A DNA stretch of 64,000 bases. Source: Cadophora sp. MPI-SDFR-AT-0126. Lineage: Eukaryota > Ascomycota > Leotiomycetes > Helotiales > Ploettnerulaceae. Location of the stretch: NCBI GenBank assembly GCA_020747065.1, contig JAGMVK010000028.1, positions 1-64,000 on the forward strand. Direction: 5' to 3'. The stretch's first letter is position 1; each line of letters opens with the position of its first letter. The translations under genes were made by a program, and so were the position numbers. Below the pieces are notes generated by a model. It was given only the letters and a program-made list of their open reading frames with translations, made no database searches and was not told where the DNA came from. Positions 32,859 through 45,292 of this stretch are shown one piece after another.

Positions 32859-35800
32859 TTACCCACTAACGGGCACCCTCTGTAAGATAACCGGCACATC
32901 ACTAAAATCCAATCCAAATTGTTCACTGACAGGCCCTCCCTTCCTCCGTCCAGCAGCCATCTTTCCCGTGCCCCTCATTCCCGCACTCCCGGCCAGACCC
33001 TGTCCAGCTTCATACCCATAATCCAGACCCCCCGAGAAGCGATCTAGCACCAGCATTTCGCTGGTTGATGTTTTGCGCTGGTGGATTGATTCGGGGAGAT
33101 GGTTGACTTGTTCCTGAGAATGGGACGCAGCTTGGTCGTAGTACTCGTTGAAATTCTCTTTGTCGTGGTAAGAGGAGTTGCCATATGTATGGTCGTATTC
33201 TTGGCTTTGGACATGTGGCTGGGCTTGATATGGCGCAGTCGTACGAAGAGCTCCATCAACCCACGATGGCTGAGCATATGGGTTGTGCGTGAAGTTGTCA
33301 TACCCGACACCCACATTCCAGCCTTTCCTTCCAGCTCCCTGACTGGTATCAAAACTCCTATACCCTGAATTCAGCATTGGTCGACCTCCAGTTCCGCTTC
33401 CAATTCCTGTTGTACTCCCCTGGTAAGTTTGCGCATCCATGCTTTTCCTAGCTCGCAAATCGGGCTTGGGAGCTTGCTGAGATGCCTGCAATTGTCGGTA
33501 TGTGGATGCATCCATACTCTTCCTAGATCGCAACTCGGGCTTCGCTTCAGGCTGACGCGTCTCCATACTCTTCCTCGTTTGCACCTTCAATGCTGCACCA
33601 GCGGACTTGCGGCGCTCGGCCCAGAAATTGGCTGGCTGGGTCCATTCTGGTCCACGATTTGAGTCTTGCTTGGGAGCTGCAACCTGAGCAGGTACTTGAG
33701 GCGCAGCGCGATTAGTTTGTTGTGGAGGCATGGGCGGGGTACGAGATGGTGGGACAATATTATGTGCACCAAGGGGTGTAGGCGTTACTTTACGCTGAGT
33801 AGTCATGCTGACTGGAGGTGGTGATCTGGTCTTTTTCGACAGCGAGGACAGTGTTGAAAAACGACGTTCTTCGTCGCCATTTTGGTTCCATCTATCGAAT
33901 TCCTCGCCGACATGGCCAATCACGGGAGATGGTTCCCGAGGACCAGCAGAAAATGAAGAGATCAGCGCTGGGCTCGATTGTCGTTTCATTGCGTTGAACT
34001 TCGCATGTGCCTGGGGTGGACGGCCTCGGACTCGTTCGCTTCTGATTTCTGGCTCGAAATATGTTTTCCCGCTGGTGATGGAATCATAGCTTTTCCTTGA
34101 CCGGATGACAGTATTACTTGATTCTTGGCTGATGCTTCGTTGTACGGCGAACCTCTGGGCGGCATCGGCTTCTAGTTGTGCGGTCATGGATTTGGCTCTC
34201 TCTTCTCTCGAGGATGTGCTTTTTCTGGGTGCTGAGAGAGCTGCATCGTATGGTGAGTGACCGAGTGAGCTCGACACACCGTCGAAGGATGTGATGTGGG
34301 ATTCAAACTCAGCTTGAGCGCGACTCCGACTCTGGCTTCTCTCACGTGTGGTCGGGGGCATCGACTTGCGCGTCCATTCCTCAGCAGCAATAAGAGCAGG
34401 AAGAGGAGCTTGATAAGAGTTCCTCCTGTTGAACTCAGACCTCGCTACCAGACTACTGGTCGGCAAGTCTTTTCTGTTTCCTGGCAGACGTGGAAGTGCA
34501 TTGTCGTATGGGCGCTGATATGTTCCCTGTGCACTGAATTCGCCTTTATAGAATAGATTGGTAGTCGGATCTTCGTGAATGGTCGGCTGTGTTGGTACAG
34601 CAGGCAAAGAGCTCTGCAACCTCGCAAAGCTCACTTCCTCTCTCACTTCGGCTGATCCAACCGAGAAAATCGTACCCAGAGTCTCCTTGCTGGAGCTACG
34701 TCGTAAATCAAGCTGTCCCACATATGTATTGGGTATCGAAGCCACAGGAAACTGGTCGACTCGTTCCTCCAGTTTGCGTCTTGCTTCAACCGATGGTGCA
34801 GGGATTCCGAATTGCTCGCTAGGAGAACGAAATGCCTGGACAGTGTAGACAGGTTCAGGTTGAATGGATTGAGGGCGTTTATTGAGCTTTTTGCCTGTCC
34901 AACGAGAAGAGGCCGCGGATACGTCAGATGCTGGACTTTCCTGAGCGCGAGGATTTGGCGGTGTGCTCTTTCGTCGATTCTCGCGTGGGGGCACTACCAA
35001 ATGTGGTGAGAGCGCAGATGGATATGTAAGATCTGGCTTTTGTGGAATGGGCAAAGCTGGAATCTCCTTGCTTCGGATCTCCTTCGTAGGAACTGGCGGA
35101 GGTTGTCTAAATGGTCGCTCAGGCATCTCCTCAACAGGCAGAGCAGGAAGCGATCGTTGAGCTCGAAGTGTCGTTGCAGATCCAGTGGATGCAATTGTGT
35201 ATGTGCTCGATGATACTCTGGAGCTCCATTCTTCGGAATATGTGCTTGATGCGACTCGAACTGTGTCTTTGGGAGGAGTTGGCGGAGGTTCGTCAACAGC
35301 AGCTGGAGGCATATCCTTCTTGAAAGATCGCAGTGACACGTTCGAGCTATACCCACTATCCGCCTTGGCCAGAGGCTTTGGTGTAAGATCTCTCGGTCCC
35401 TTCACAACCTTCGCAGATGGACCGCCCTCATAAGCCGAGTCAAATGACCGCGGGAATCTGTCCGAGAGGACAGGAGTTACTGGTTCCGGTGCGAACAAGT
35501 CATCTTCCACAGCCATGTGCTTGCTCATCACCTGCAGCGTAGGAGAGACTGGTGGGGAGTTATCAAAAGAAAACGGGCTCAATGCCAGATCTTGCTGGTA
35601 TTCGTGTGCCAATTCAAGTGCTTTCGTTGGAGACTCGGTCGATCTGAATAGAGTCTCGGTGGCGTTGAAGTCAAACAACGCAAAACTAGGGTCGGGAATA
35701 TCAATCGACAATGGGTTGAAACCATACTTTGCTGGCAATGGCGATTGCTCCTCCTCATTCCACTCGAGTTTGGTCTCTCGCAGAGGAGTTTGTGGTTGAC

Positions 35801-36971
35801 CGCCGCCCATTTCTGCTATGTCTTGTCGAAGTGGAGACTCAGCGCGAACGACCCAGGGCACCTTCTTATTGTCTTGGGGAACAGAAATTGTATTGCTCCT
35901 TTGGCTGTGTCGTGGTCGATGACCTCTTTCTATACTCCTCCGAGCTTCCCCAGCCATTATGTAGTCTTCTTCTTGTCCCATAGTGGCAGCTCTTCGCAGA
36001 CTAGGCTCCAGACTTGGTGATGGACTTGCAGCTCCATTCATTATTCTCAATGAGCCCAGCTTAAAAGCACCAATATGTCCATAATCCATTTCAGTTGGTG
36101 TTTCGACTCGAGGACCTGGCAGAAACTCGGGAGGAGGTGCCAGAGCCGCGAGTTGTCCGAGTGGGGAGGATGTAGGTTTTGCGGGATTGTAGTAGTATTT
36201 CTGGAACTCTTCTACATTCCTCGGTTGGGGAGGTAAAGATTGTCGAACCTCCTCCACATAACTCGTCCGCGTCGCAACTCCATGCTGCAGTAACGATCTT
36301 CTCCTTATAGGCACATACATATTTGTTTCTGAAGTTGTTCTCGACATGGGGATATGCGCTGCTTCTTCCTCCACATAGCCAGACAAGCGCTGCATTGTAT
36401 CCGCTGGTTCGGGTTTTGGGGAGGGAAGCTCAGCAACGAGGGAGAGGCGCGGATTCGTGTGCCCATACGGTTGAGAAAGAGACATTCGCTTTCGGGGTGG
36501 TGGGGGTCTCCTGCTTTCTGTCAGAGAAGAACTAAAACTAGAGGGGAGTTCCTACATTTCCAATGGCACTTCCAATCCTTCATCTCCAGACTCAAAGGCG
36601 GCCTTCTCTCTTGCTCGAGGTTCTCTAGACCATCGTCGTGATTCAATGATCTTTGGATCTACAGGGAAATCCTCGACCTCGGATTCCGCATCTTGATACC
36701 GGCCTTTTGGCTGTGCACTTTTTGATCTGAACAAGCTCCTTCTCTTTTTCTGCTTCTCCTCCTTCTTCTTGTCGGTCTCTGGTACTATCGCTGGCACCAG
36801 ACTGAATCGACTTTTGTTTGGAGATGCACTTGTTGATATTATTGAGTTCCGTCGACTTTGAGGTGCGGATTTCGTGTTCAGCAAATTAGCACTGGAATTG
36901 TTGTTCGTCCTGGGTTTCGATAGCTTGTTTGGAGGCCGTCTCGGGGCGGGTACAGACTGTTCGTTGCCCAT
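32859..36971 (-). CDS. Large disordered protein, N-myristoylation-like start
   Basis: Two exons (36971-36556 and 36510-32859) give about 1355 residues. The small intron (36511-36555) has a tandem AAGCAG acceptor; using the upstream AG adds one residue. The protein begins MGNEQS, matching the N-myristoyltransferase rule (Gly2, Ser6), followed by a Lys/Arg-rich segment (KKKEEKQKKRRSLFRSKSAQ) that could bind membrane lipid. The rest is Ser/Pro/Arg-rich low-complexity sequence with many proline motifs (RRPPPPRKR, PPPTPPKD) and a repeated RxRKSMDxxTY phrase near the C-terminus, suggesting phosphorylation or 14-3-3/SH3 docking. No folded domain is evident. A membrane-associated scaffold, perhaps cortical, is an inference. 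Convergent to the MFS gene. The MSLSQP methionine at 36485 would be an alternative start if the first exon were separate. Confidence 0.75.
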
Positions 36972-39900
36972 GTTGATACGAAATGCGGTGGGCCCCAGAA
37001 AGTCCCCGAACTTTCAAAATATCAAGCTATTATTTACTTTCTTCCATCTTTTTCTCATCAATCAGTTCTCTGGGTTTTCCAGAAAGGAGAGGGTTGCAAA
37101 TGGGGTGTAGTTGAGATGAACAAGGACGGGAAGCGGAAGGGAAGTCGATGATGAGACGAGAATCGATACACTGGGGTAGCGATCAAGGTTCGTTCACTCC
37201 CTGGTAAAGATTTGGTGGAGGCGGCGAGGCTGGAGAGAAGGCCAGGGTAAATACAAATGGGGCAGGCTCAATTTGGGCGTGCAGCGTCTCCGAGCGTCCT
37301 GTTTCAGAGCTGCTTAGCAGGCCTCAGCTGTGTTCCCGATATCGAATCGCTTGGCTCAACACCTATCGCTGGCGAGACAGTTGTTTTGACAGTCACAAGC
37401 ACCTGGGTCGAGGAGAGAGGACTTTCGGAGAGGAGAAAAATGGGAAGAAGGAAGAGTGCGGAGTAAAGAGACAAAGAGGTTGAGGATCTAAATCCCAGCA
37501 GCCGCAGCCGCAGCTGCAGCTTTCTGTAGCTTCGATACAGCAGTTTGCCATGTTTTGGCAGCGCTGCAAGCATCATTTCCTTGTTGTCCGGGCGTCAAAT
37601 TGACGCTATGGAGGTGTAAACAGGGAAAAGGGGCCACAGGGGTAGCTTGGGCCAGTCACAGACCTTGGAATCCTCACCCGAACACGATCGTCGAGACGCC
37701 GTCGCATCAATTACATGATGTGGGCTTTTAGTGTGTGGCGTTCCCTCAGTTCCATAAGATAACATGTGGCTGAAGTCGTAATCAAGGCTTGAGATAACCC
37801 AATAAGAGGAAATACATCGCGGAAAGAAGTGGTAAGTCTTCCAATCATCAAAGTAGAAGGACAGAGCTATGGCTGGCCACGCAATTAAAAAGAAGACTTG
37901 GAATCCAATAGCTGGGCACAAGCGAGATGTGGCTGAGCATTAATTGAGTGACATATTGACAAGTGGCGTGGATTATTGACTCGAGTCAGTTCTGGAGAGG
38001 CTTTCATCGGTCACAAAGTCAAGAGATATCCAGAACCCTATCCACTGATCTTCTCACTATTGGCATTTGTCGGCTGCATCATCCTGAACCGTGCCATCCC
38101 AAATCGCAGGGGAAGTGTCTCATCCCTCAAGGCGAGATGAGGCGGTCAACACTCGCATCCAACCGATAAGCCCCTCTTGATTCTCGAGTCTCGCCACTCA
38201 CAACTCCACAACACCCGCCAAGCAAGATCCAGGCTTCTGTACGAAATGCAACAATCGCATTTCAAGCACTGCACTGTACTGCACTGCATGTAAGAACGCT
38301 TTCAAGAGTGGGAGAAAATCATGACGGCATCTTGAAGGATTTCACGGTTTGCAAGTATCACGCACGCCCGGAAACTTGCCGGCCTCCGCGCTTGCATGAA
38401 CCGGCAGTTAGTGGCGTGTTGTGTAAAAAGCAGGATTGATGTGCATGATCGAGGGAGGAGAACTTGAGGCATTTTGGATGAACGAACAGTTTCTGTCATG
38501 TTTCGCAGATTGAGGCGAATACTCTATGTAATGTGTGGTGTGATCGGATGATTGAAAGCTTGATTTCTGACTTCTTCCAGAATAAGGTTAAATCATCGAC
38601 GTAGAAATTTGAAGTGATGTGATTTTTGGAGTCGGCCACGTGATAAATATTGATATTCCATTTGTGTACCGATAATGTTGACAACACTTCACTATCGTAG
38701 CTCTACCTGTACGAGTACTGAGCCTTTGGTCTAATTTATTTCCAGGCGCATCAGTTGGGTATAAAGTTGATGGAAATGTCACAGGCACGTGACAAATTCT
38801 CGAAAGAACGTCGCATTTCTCCTTGCTCTCGGCAAATGCTGTTATGATCATTCCCTGGCGTGATGAAACAAAGATATTACCCTCGAATGAGGCTGGGAGA
38901 AAGCAGGTGCTTGAGGCTCTCGCTAAATATCCCATGTTCCAAAACCATATGGTACTCCAGGTAGGGTATGGATTAGAAATTCGAGCGAGAGCAATCAAAT
39001 TGTCAGCTTTCGTTCTTATGTTTGAATTTGTCACCAGATCTATATGGCAATTACAATATCGATGTTTCCTATATCCTCAGAGTCGCAGCACTGAAAACCA
39101 TTCTCGGCTGTTTCAATAAGCCATCATATGCTCTACCAGTACATGTCGCTACAAGCTTGTCGCGACTATGCGCACCGTTGCAAGATGCCGAGATAGCTCG
39201 ATTACTTATACTACGTACAAAGTGAGATCATTGATTGGGAGGGAGGCGTGGCTGAACGGTGACCAGTCTATGGGTCGGAGAAAAAGGCGGCCGATTGAGG
39301 CATCTTACTACAGCGCAACATATACTTAAGAATAATCACAACTAAAAAGATAATAATTACTATATCAAGATATGAACTTGTCTCTTAGTTATTTTTAAAG
39401 TATCTACATATGTAGCATTTCATTTGAAGAAATATCATTACAGGAATAGCAGAGCGAAGACCTTAGATTTAGTATTTTTGAAATGCCTCACTTGACCGTA
39501 GAACTCTCCGCCCCACAGCCAGCTCAGATATGCTGGTGTGACCCTATTCAGAGCCCAAAGTAAAAAAAGGACCTTTCATTGCATCGAGAGCTCAGATCCA
39601 CGACAATTCTATGTTTCTTGACATCACTGGACCTGAAATTTTGCTGGGAAACAAACACATTAGATATCGCCCGCTTCACAGTCATTTCCACGATGCCGAA
39701 CACCGAAATCATAACTAGCCGACACATATGCAAGAGCTTATCATTCAGCCTAGAGTAGACTTTAATTGCAGGCTGAGCTTCTTTGAGTAACTTAGACCTT
39801 TCAGCCAAATGTGGCGGATTCGGTGATGGTCGAGCATGTCTTTGACACATCTCTACGTTTTGAGGAGACAGGACGAACGACACAAAAATAAAGTACCAAT

Positions 39901-40050
39901 CTCCGGTTGATCTACATATTCTCGCCTTCCACAGCTTTTAATTCGACTTTCAGACTGGGCATAGCCATCGACACTATGGACATGAATGTTTCTCACTTTG
40001 TTTCGGTTAGTTAATTCACGGCTCGTATAGTAGCAACCAGCACATTCTAG
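36972..40050. other. Long intergenic region
   Basis: The upstream flank of the large disordered-protein gene, then about 2.5 kb where no gene is recognised. Open frames up to 148 codons (for example minus strand 38588-39034) have no recognisable domain and are overlapped on the other strand. The piece at 39310-39480 is AT-richer. Confidence 0.35.
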
Positions 40051-40410
40051 ATGTCATGGCAGGTCCATACAATAATAACGGAACTGAAATACTCGACTAT
40101 CATGAACGATGTTGCGAGCTCCCTGAGCCACGAGTTGCGGAAATTGTGTAGAGGGAGAAATGAACCTGGCCAAGCGACGGGGCGACAGGGTCTCGAAGGG
40201 ACAGTATGTACAACGGTAACTTGGGTGCAAATCAAATGGCAGCGGCTCATCTTACCAATTGTCGTTGATATGGAGGATTGTTTCTTCGTTACTATCTTGC
40301 TTCTAAGTCGGTTGTCGGACGCAGAGTTGTGGAAAACATGTACGCTAGCTTCACTGCTGTAAGGACCTGAGCTCGATAGCAACGATCCGAGGCTGAGACG
40401 GTGTCGGATA
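40051..40410 (+). pseudogene. Remnant of a DUF3176-type membrane protein C-terminus
   Basis: The frame from about 40102 reads MNDVASSLSHELRK, then GTVCTTVTWVQIKWQRLILP, a hydrophobic helix (FFVTILLLSR), then DAELWKTCTLASLL followed by TAA. This order (short Ser-rich segment, TVxVTxxWVxVRWxxLxLP, helix, WKSSxLAxLFHG) is what I recall for the last part of fungal DUF3176 proteins. After the stop the frame continues with GPELDSN. No N-terminal part exists upstream, so this is a truncated, decayed copy. Recognition is from memory of the family; moderate confidence only. Confidence 0.4.
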
Positions 40411-41914
40411 CGGAGGGATTGCGCAGGATATCTGACTTGGACTGGGAAAGGGGCAAGATTTGGTAGCGAGACTTGTTGAAGTGAGGGGCTAAGCGAGGGA
40501 TGAATGTATTGGTAGCGGCGAAAGACACCACAAACAATGCCCAAGGTCCGTTGATGGACCTGAAGACGCTCTGAATTCTGGGACAATGTGTAGCAAAAGT
40601 ATGGTCCGTGGACCTGTGTTGAGTAACAGAAAAGTCTACCGAGGAAGAGGGTTCTAGCGAAGTAAACAACCATCCCGGTTCAGAGCTTGCCCACCAAGAG
40701 CGTGACATTTACAACTCAATCTACAACTCAACATGTGTTTTCAAAACACAAGACATGCTGGCTAATATATTGACAATGCCCCTATTGATCAGTGGCATCG
40801 TACATTAACTCCTGACGAGAGCGCACAAATGCCACGTGATACGTGTCTAAAAGATCGGGATCAGCTTCCCTTCCTGAAAGATTCGAGATTCATGCTGGCT
40901 CTGGGCAGAAACTATTCTGTCGTGGATGGCAAAAAGTCACATTCAGACCCTAACAGACCCCAGGTGCAACTCGCCACCAAATGTTGCTCGTTTGCACCCT
41001 CACTGTAAGCTTCTCACCGTTCTACAAACATCATCCACCCATCAACCCCCCCATGTGTAACCACTAACCATCCAACACACTCGCTATCCACGAATCCAAC
41101 GTACTGTCGTGTCAGTGTTCCCCTCGTGCCGATTCCTCGCCGTAGCGCATGCCACAGCATGTCCTTATCGCAGGGCCGGAAGCCCGCCCACGAATCATTT
41201 GTTAGATCAACATATACGGAACCGGGATATGTGGAGACACGATCAGGACGTCTTAGTAATGTGGAGGAAATCAAAGAGGGGTAAAGTTGCTGGTGGTGTG
41301 AGAGATTTCTTATACTCCGAGTTACGTAGTACGGACGGTCTGGACTTTGCGAGTGTTCATAGATGAGGAAATAGGCAGACTACTTCCTTTTCAATGACGA
41401 GAATGGCAGAGGAGGACGAGGAAACTGAAGAAGACCAGCTTATCTCTGAACGTCCAAAATACACGCTAAACGCGGATAGTGTTCAGGGACCTCCCTGTAG
41501 ATCGCTATCTCTCCAGCCCCATTAATCCCCAGTCAAGCGCTAAGTTTACTGGCTGTCGGGGGGTCATTCGGGCTGCTTCACTGCTGGTTCTCCCCACAAT
41601 TGCCATCGTTCAGTGGCTCGTCAGCCACATCTACAGGGCTGTTGCAGGCATTCCACCAATCATCAGCACAGATATGCAAACCCTCCGGGTTGACCACGGG
41701 ATAGTCCCAATCCATCTGCCTTCACAGCAGCACGGACACGGCAATCATGCAGTGCCGTAAATATTATTTGCACATAACACACCACACCACACTCCAAGTT
41801 CTTCTGCATTGTTCCAAAACTTCCATACATACCTACAAATATTTCTGTATCAGGTGTAGATTGCCTAGACAGAAAAAAGTGGATGTCTTCTCATCTGTCC
41901 AAGAAACCTTCGAG
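40411..41914. other. Intergenic region upstream of the Zn2Cys6 gene
   Basis: Nothing recognised. The ~150 bp before the ATG at 41915 are CA/TC-rich, as expected of a 5' UTR. Confidence 0.4.
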
Positions 41915-44777
41915 ATGGAAACCATTACCATTCCATCGCCCACGGCCTTCCTGGCCTCGCCTGTCCTAAAACCCGCTCCAGAACCACCCCCTCCTCCGAA
42001 GCGCAAATCAGCTCCCTCTGGCCACAACAGGTCGAATTCGACGACGACGAAGAAAAGTGGGATAGTAAAGCCTAAACAATCGAAGAGTCGCAACGGTAGG
42101 TCTTTTCTGTTTCTTGGGAGCTTATCTTGGGATTGATAAGGAAGCTGGGAGCTGGAGTCAGAGGAGTGGGGAAAGAGTGAGTTATGGGCATACCGGATGG
42201 TGGAAGGAGTAACTGGGAGAAAGGGATATATGCAGATATAAAATGCCAGCTTGTATTCTTGATTCTCCTATCTGCGAGTACATGGTGGTACTAGGAAAGA
42301 GGGCAGCTTGATTGTTACAGAATATCTGAGTATTGAGCATGCGGGGAGCAAGAGCGGGGAAGCAACATGGAGACATCGCGCACTACTGACAGCAACTCTC
42401 AGGCTGCATAACTTGCAAAGCAAAAAGATTGAAATGCGACGAGACAAAACCGACATGTCAACAATGTCATAAGCGGAGTGTAACATGTGGGGGATACAAG
42501 AAGGATTTTAAATGGCGGCCCTTCGAGGAAACAACATTCAACAACAAAGTAGGAGCTCCACCGAGGTCGAAACGAAGTATGTATCCATGGTTTGCTCGTA
42601 CAAGGACATATATTGATCTTGATATCTCCAGATTCGATAGTATTGAGTAAACCTCCAGAACCAGTCCCAAGTCCTTCCGATGCCTCCACAACTTCAACAC
42701 CCGGCGCCGAGCCAGAACAAGATATGTCTATGCAAGACTCCTTCTTCCACGCTGCGGCGCCGACACCTCCACCCCCTTCGTACACACCCCCACAGTTTGA
42801 TCCCCCAAATCTACACTTCGACCATGCGCCCATGTTCGATATGAGCACTCCTCCATACCTCCGAGAACTACCCCGCCCTCGATTTGAAGCCGACTCAGTT
42901 ACAAGGAGCTTGAGTAGCTTGTTCGAGGATCCCTCACCCCCACCTACATCTAGACCAAGTTTCTCTGGGCAGTCTCCCAGATTGATAGATCTGTTGCTGC
43001 CGGGTTCGGAATTAAATGCTAGACCTGGGACGGTTACTATGCAGCCTATGATAACGAATACTTCGCCTGTGATGGGAATGTCTCCAATGATAGATCACAA
43101 TTTCTTGAATATGGATATGACACAGGATGCAAACATGGAGGATGATATCGAGGAGATTGTCAGAGAGCCGCAGATGTCGGATGCAGATTTATGGATGTCA
43201 ATGCGGAACCCAATTCACTCGAGATCGTCCACGACTTCTCCCACCACGACTAGAGATGATCCATTCAACAAAATCTATAGGCAGCCAGAAGTTCAAGCAG
43301 GAAGTCAAGAGATGTTGATGCTGCGATTTGATAAGCAGACCTGCGGAATTTTGTCAGTGAAGGATGGGCCGACTGAGAATCCTTGGAGGACATTGATTTG
43401 GCCTCTGGCGAGAAACTCTACTCCTCTTTACCACGCCATCGCATCATTGACCGCATTCCATACATCCAAGGAGAAGCCATCGTTGCGAGTTGATGGTATG
43501 GAGCACATGCGAAAGAGTATTCGAGCTCTAGCTACTGGAATCGAGAACATGAGGACCGACGAAGCACTAGCAACAACTTTGGTTCTTGCATTTTCAGAAT
43601 CATGGGATCAGCATATCTCTACTGGAATCGAACATCTTCGCGGCGCGAGGATTCTGGTCAACCAAGCGCTCGTCTCTCACAAGAAGCGGAATCTCCTGGG
43701 TGATGATCTTGCACGTCTAAGATTCCTATGCAATACCTGGGTATACATGGATGTCATTGCTCGTCTGACATCCGTGGACGATGACGAATCTGATGACTTT
43801 TACAACATCGTCGCACCACTCAGCACACCATTCGATAGCAACAACACCGAGATCGACCCTCTCATGGGCTGCGCAGCATCTCTCTTTCCCTTGATCGGCC
43901 GAGTTGCAAACCTCTGCAGGAAAGTCCGGAGACTGCAGACGAACTCAATCGGCATAATCAGCCAAGCAATCGAACTGAAAGAAGCCATCGTGCAATGGTC
44001 ACCCCCATCCGTACTGATGATCGAACGACCAGAAGATCCTACGTCAGAAATCCAACACGCACTCCAAACGGCCGAAGCATACCGCTACGCCACACTCCTC
44101 TACCTCCACCAAGCTGTTCCCGAAATTCCGTCCTGGTCGTCTTTCCGCCTCGCCCAGAAGGTCATGAAACTACTCGCCACCGTACCGCTGAGCTCCCGCC
44201 TAGTCATCGTGCAGATATACCCTCTCCTCGCAGCAGGATGCGAAGCCGAATCGAAAGACGACCGCGCATGGGTCAAGGACCGGTGGGCATCCATGGCATC
44301 CAGGATGTGGATTGGCAACATCGATCGCTGCTGGGAAGTGCACCAAGAGGTCTGGGCTCGACGTGATGCGGCTGAAGCTGCTCGCACCGCGGCTGAGAAG
44401 GGCAAGATGAAGCCGGGTATGTCGATGATGACGCATTCGGAGAGCAGCAAGCGGAAGTTCGAGGAGGAGCTGGAGATGGATGTATTTTCGTACTCGGATA
44501 TGCTGAATGGGATGACTTCGGCGTCGAAGAGACAGAGGAGTGGAACGTTTTCGCCTACTGCTAGTAGTGGGATGGAGAGGAAGAGGGTGCATGAGCCGTT
44601 GGATGAGGAGATGGATTTTGATGTCACGGTCAGAGGGAGGATGCATTGGGTTGGTGTGATGAAGGATTGGGAATGGGAAAGTAAGTCATTCTTTCATTCA
44701 TTCTTCCAATCTACAGCTGTCGCTCTTGACTCCTTGGAAATCAAAGCTAACAAAATGCCCCAGTCCTTCTCGGCTAG
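41915..44777 (+). CDS. Zn2Cys6 transcription factor (ARCA/acr-2-like)
   Basis: Four exons (41915-42095, 42403-42576, 42632-44680, 44764-44777) give 805 residues. The zinc cluster spans residues 62-89 with spacing CX2CX6CX6CX2CX6C (GCITCKAKRLKCDETKPTC...) and is followed by CGGYKKDFKWRPFEE, which I associate with regulators annotated as ARCA or acr-2. A Pro-rich linker precedes a helical fungal transcription-factor domain (from about residue 280, PWRTLIWPLARNSTPLYHAI; ALATTLVLAFSESWDQHISTG). KRKFEEELEMDVFSYSDML lies near the end. The last exon is only 14 nt and completes a WEWEILLG C-terminus. Intron 1 (307 bp) is unusually long for this window. Nuclear DNA-binding role is firm; target genes unknown. 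It overlaps nothing but is convergent, by 26 bp, with the next gene. Confidence 0.9.
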
Positions 44778-44803
44778 CCCCGAACGCCGTACGCACCAAA
44801 GAA

Positions 44804-45292
44804 TCAATTCCTCACCAGCCCATTCTGCCCTAACCAAGCCCTCACCCCCCTCCCCTCATCTCCCGCAGGTATCCTCCTCGGCGCCATTCCTCCTATCCCA
44901 GCACCATACGTCTCTCTAGCAGGCGGCCCAAAACCCCCTCTCCACGGATCAGCCGGCCACGCAGCACTGCGCCTCCGCTCCGCAGCTTTCACCCAGGCTC
45001 TTGCAATACGATCTTCTCTCTCTAGGCGCTCTCGCTCTGCTTGTTGTGCTTGCTGGACGAAGGCTTCGTAGGACGTTAGGCGGGCCTTTGGGGGTGGTGG
45101 ATCTTGGAGGGTGGAAGTTGTGGAAAGGTTGGAGAGGGAGCTGTTGTCGTGATGGTATTCTTGTTGTTGCGTTGAGGATTCTTGTGAGGGTTCGGTATCT
45201 GGATGTCTGGAATTGGTGCCTGATTGTGTTGATGTTGATGTGGTTGTGGATCCCTGCTTGGATTTACTGGAGCGGGATTTGAAGAGTCCCAT
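44804..45292 (-). CDS. Small basic, coiled-coil hypothetical protein
   Basis: A single-exon 162-residue protein starting MGLFKSRSSKSKQGS, a candidate N-myristoylation plus polybasic signal. A Ser/Thr/Gln-rich middle follows, then LTSYEAFVQQAQQAERERLEREDRIARAWVKAAERR, a charged helix likely to form a coiled coil. The Gly-rich tail ends in GQNGLVRN. The plan resembles the protein at 49913-50287. Function unknown. Its stop lies only 26 bp from the stop of the Zn2Cys6 gene, so the two transcripts must overlap at their 3' ends. Confidence 0.65.
   Translation of the reverse strand: MGLFKSRSSKSKQGSTTTSTSTQSGTNSRHPDTEPSQESSTQQQEYHHDNSSLSNLSTTSTLQDPPPPKARLTSYEAFVQQAQQAERERLEREDRIARAWVKAAERRRSAAWPADPWRGGFGPPARETYGAGIGGMAPRRIPAGDEGRGVRAWLGQNGLVRN

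Noticed and set aside
40047..40673. 208-codon minus-strand frame
   Set aside because: No domain; it is antisense to the DUF3176-like remnant, whose plus-strand text is far more protein-like.
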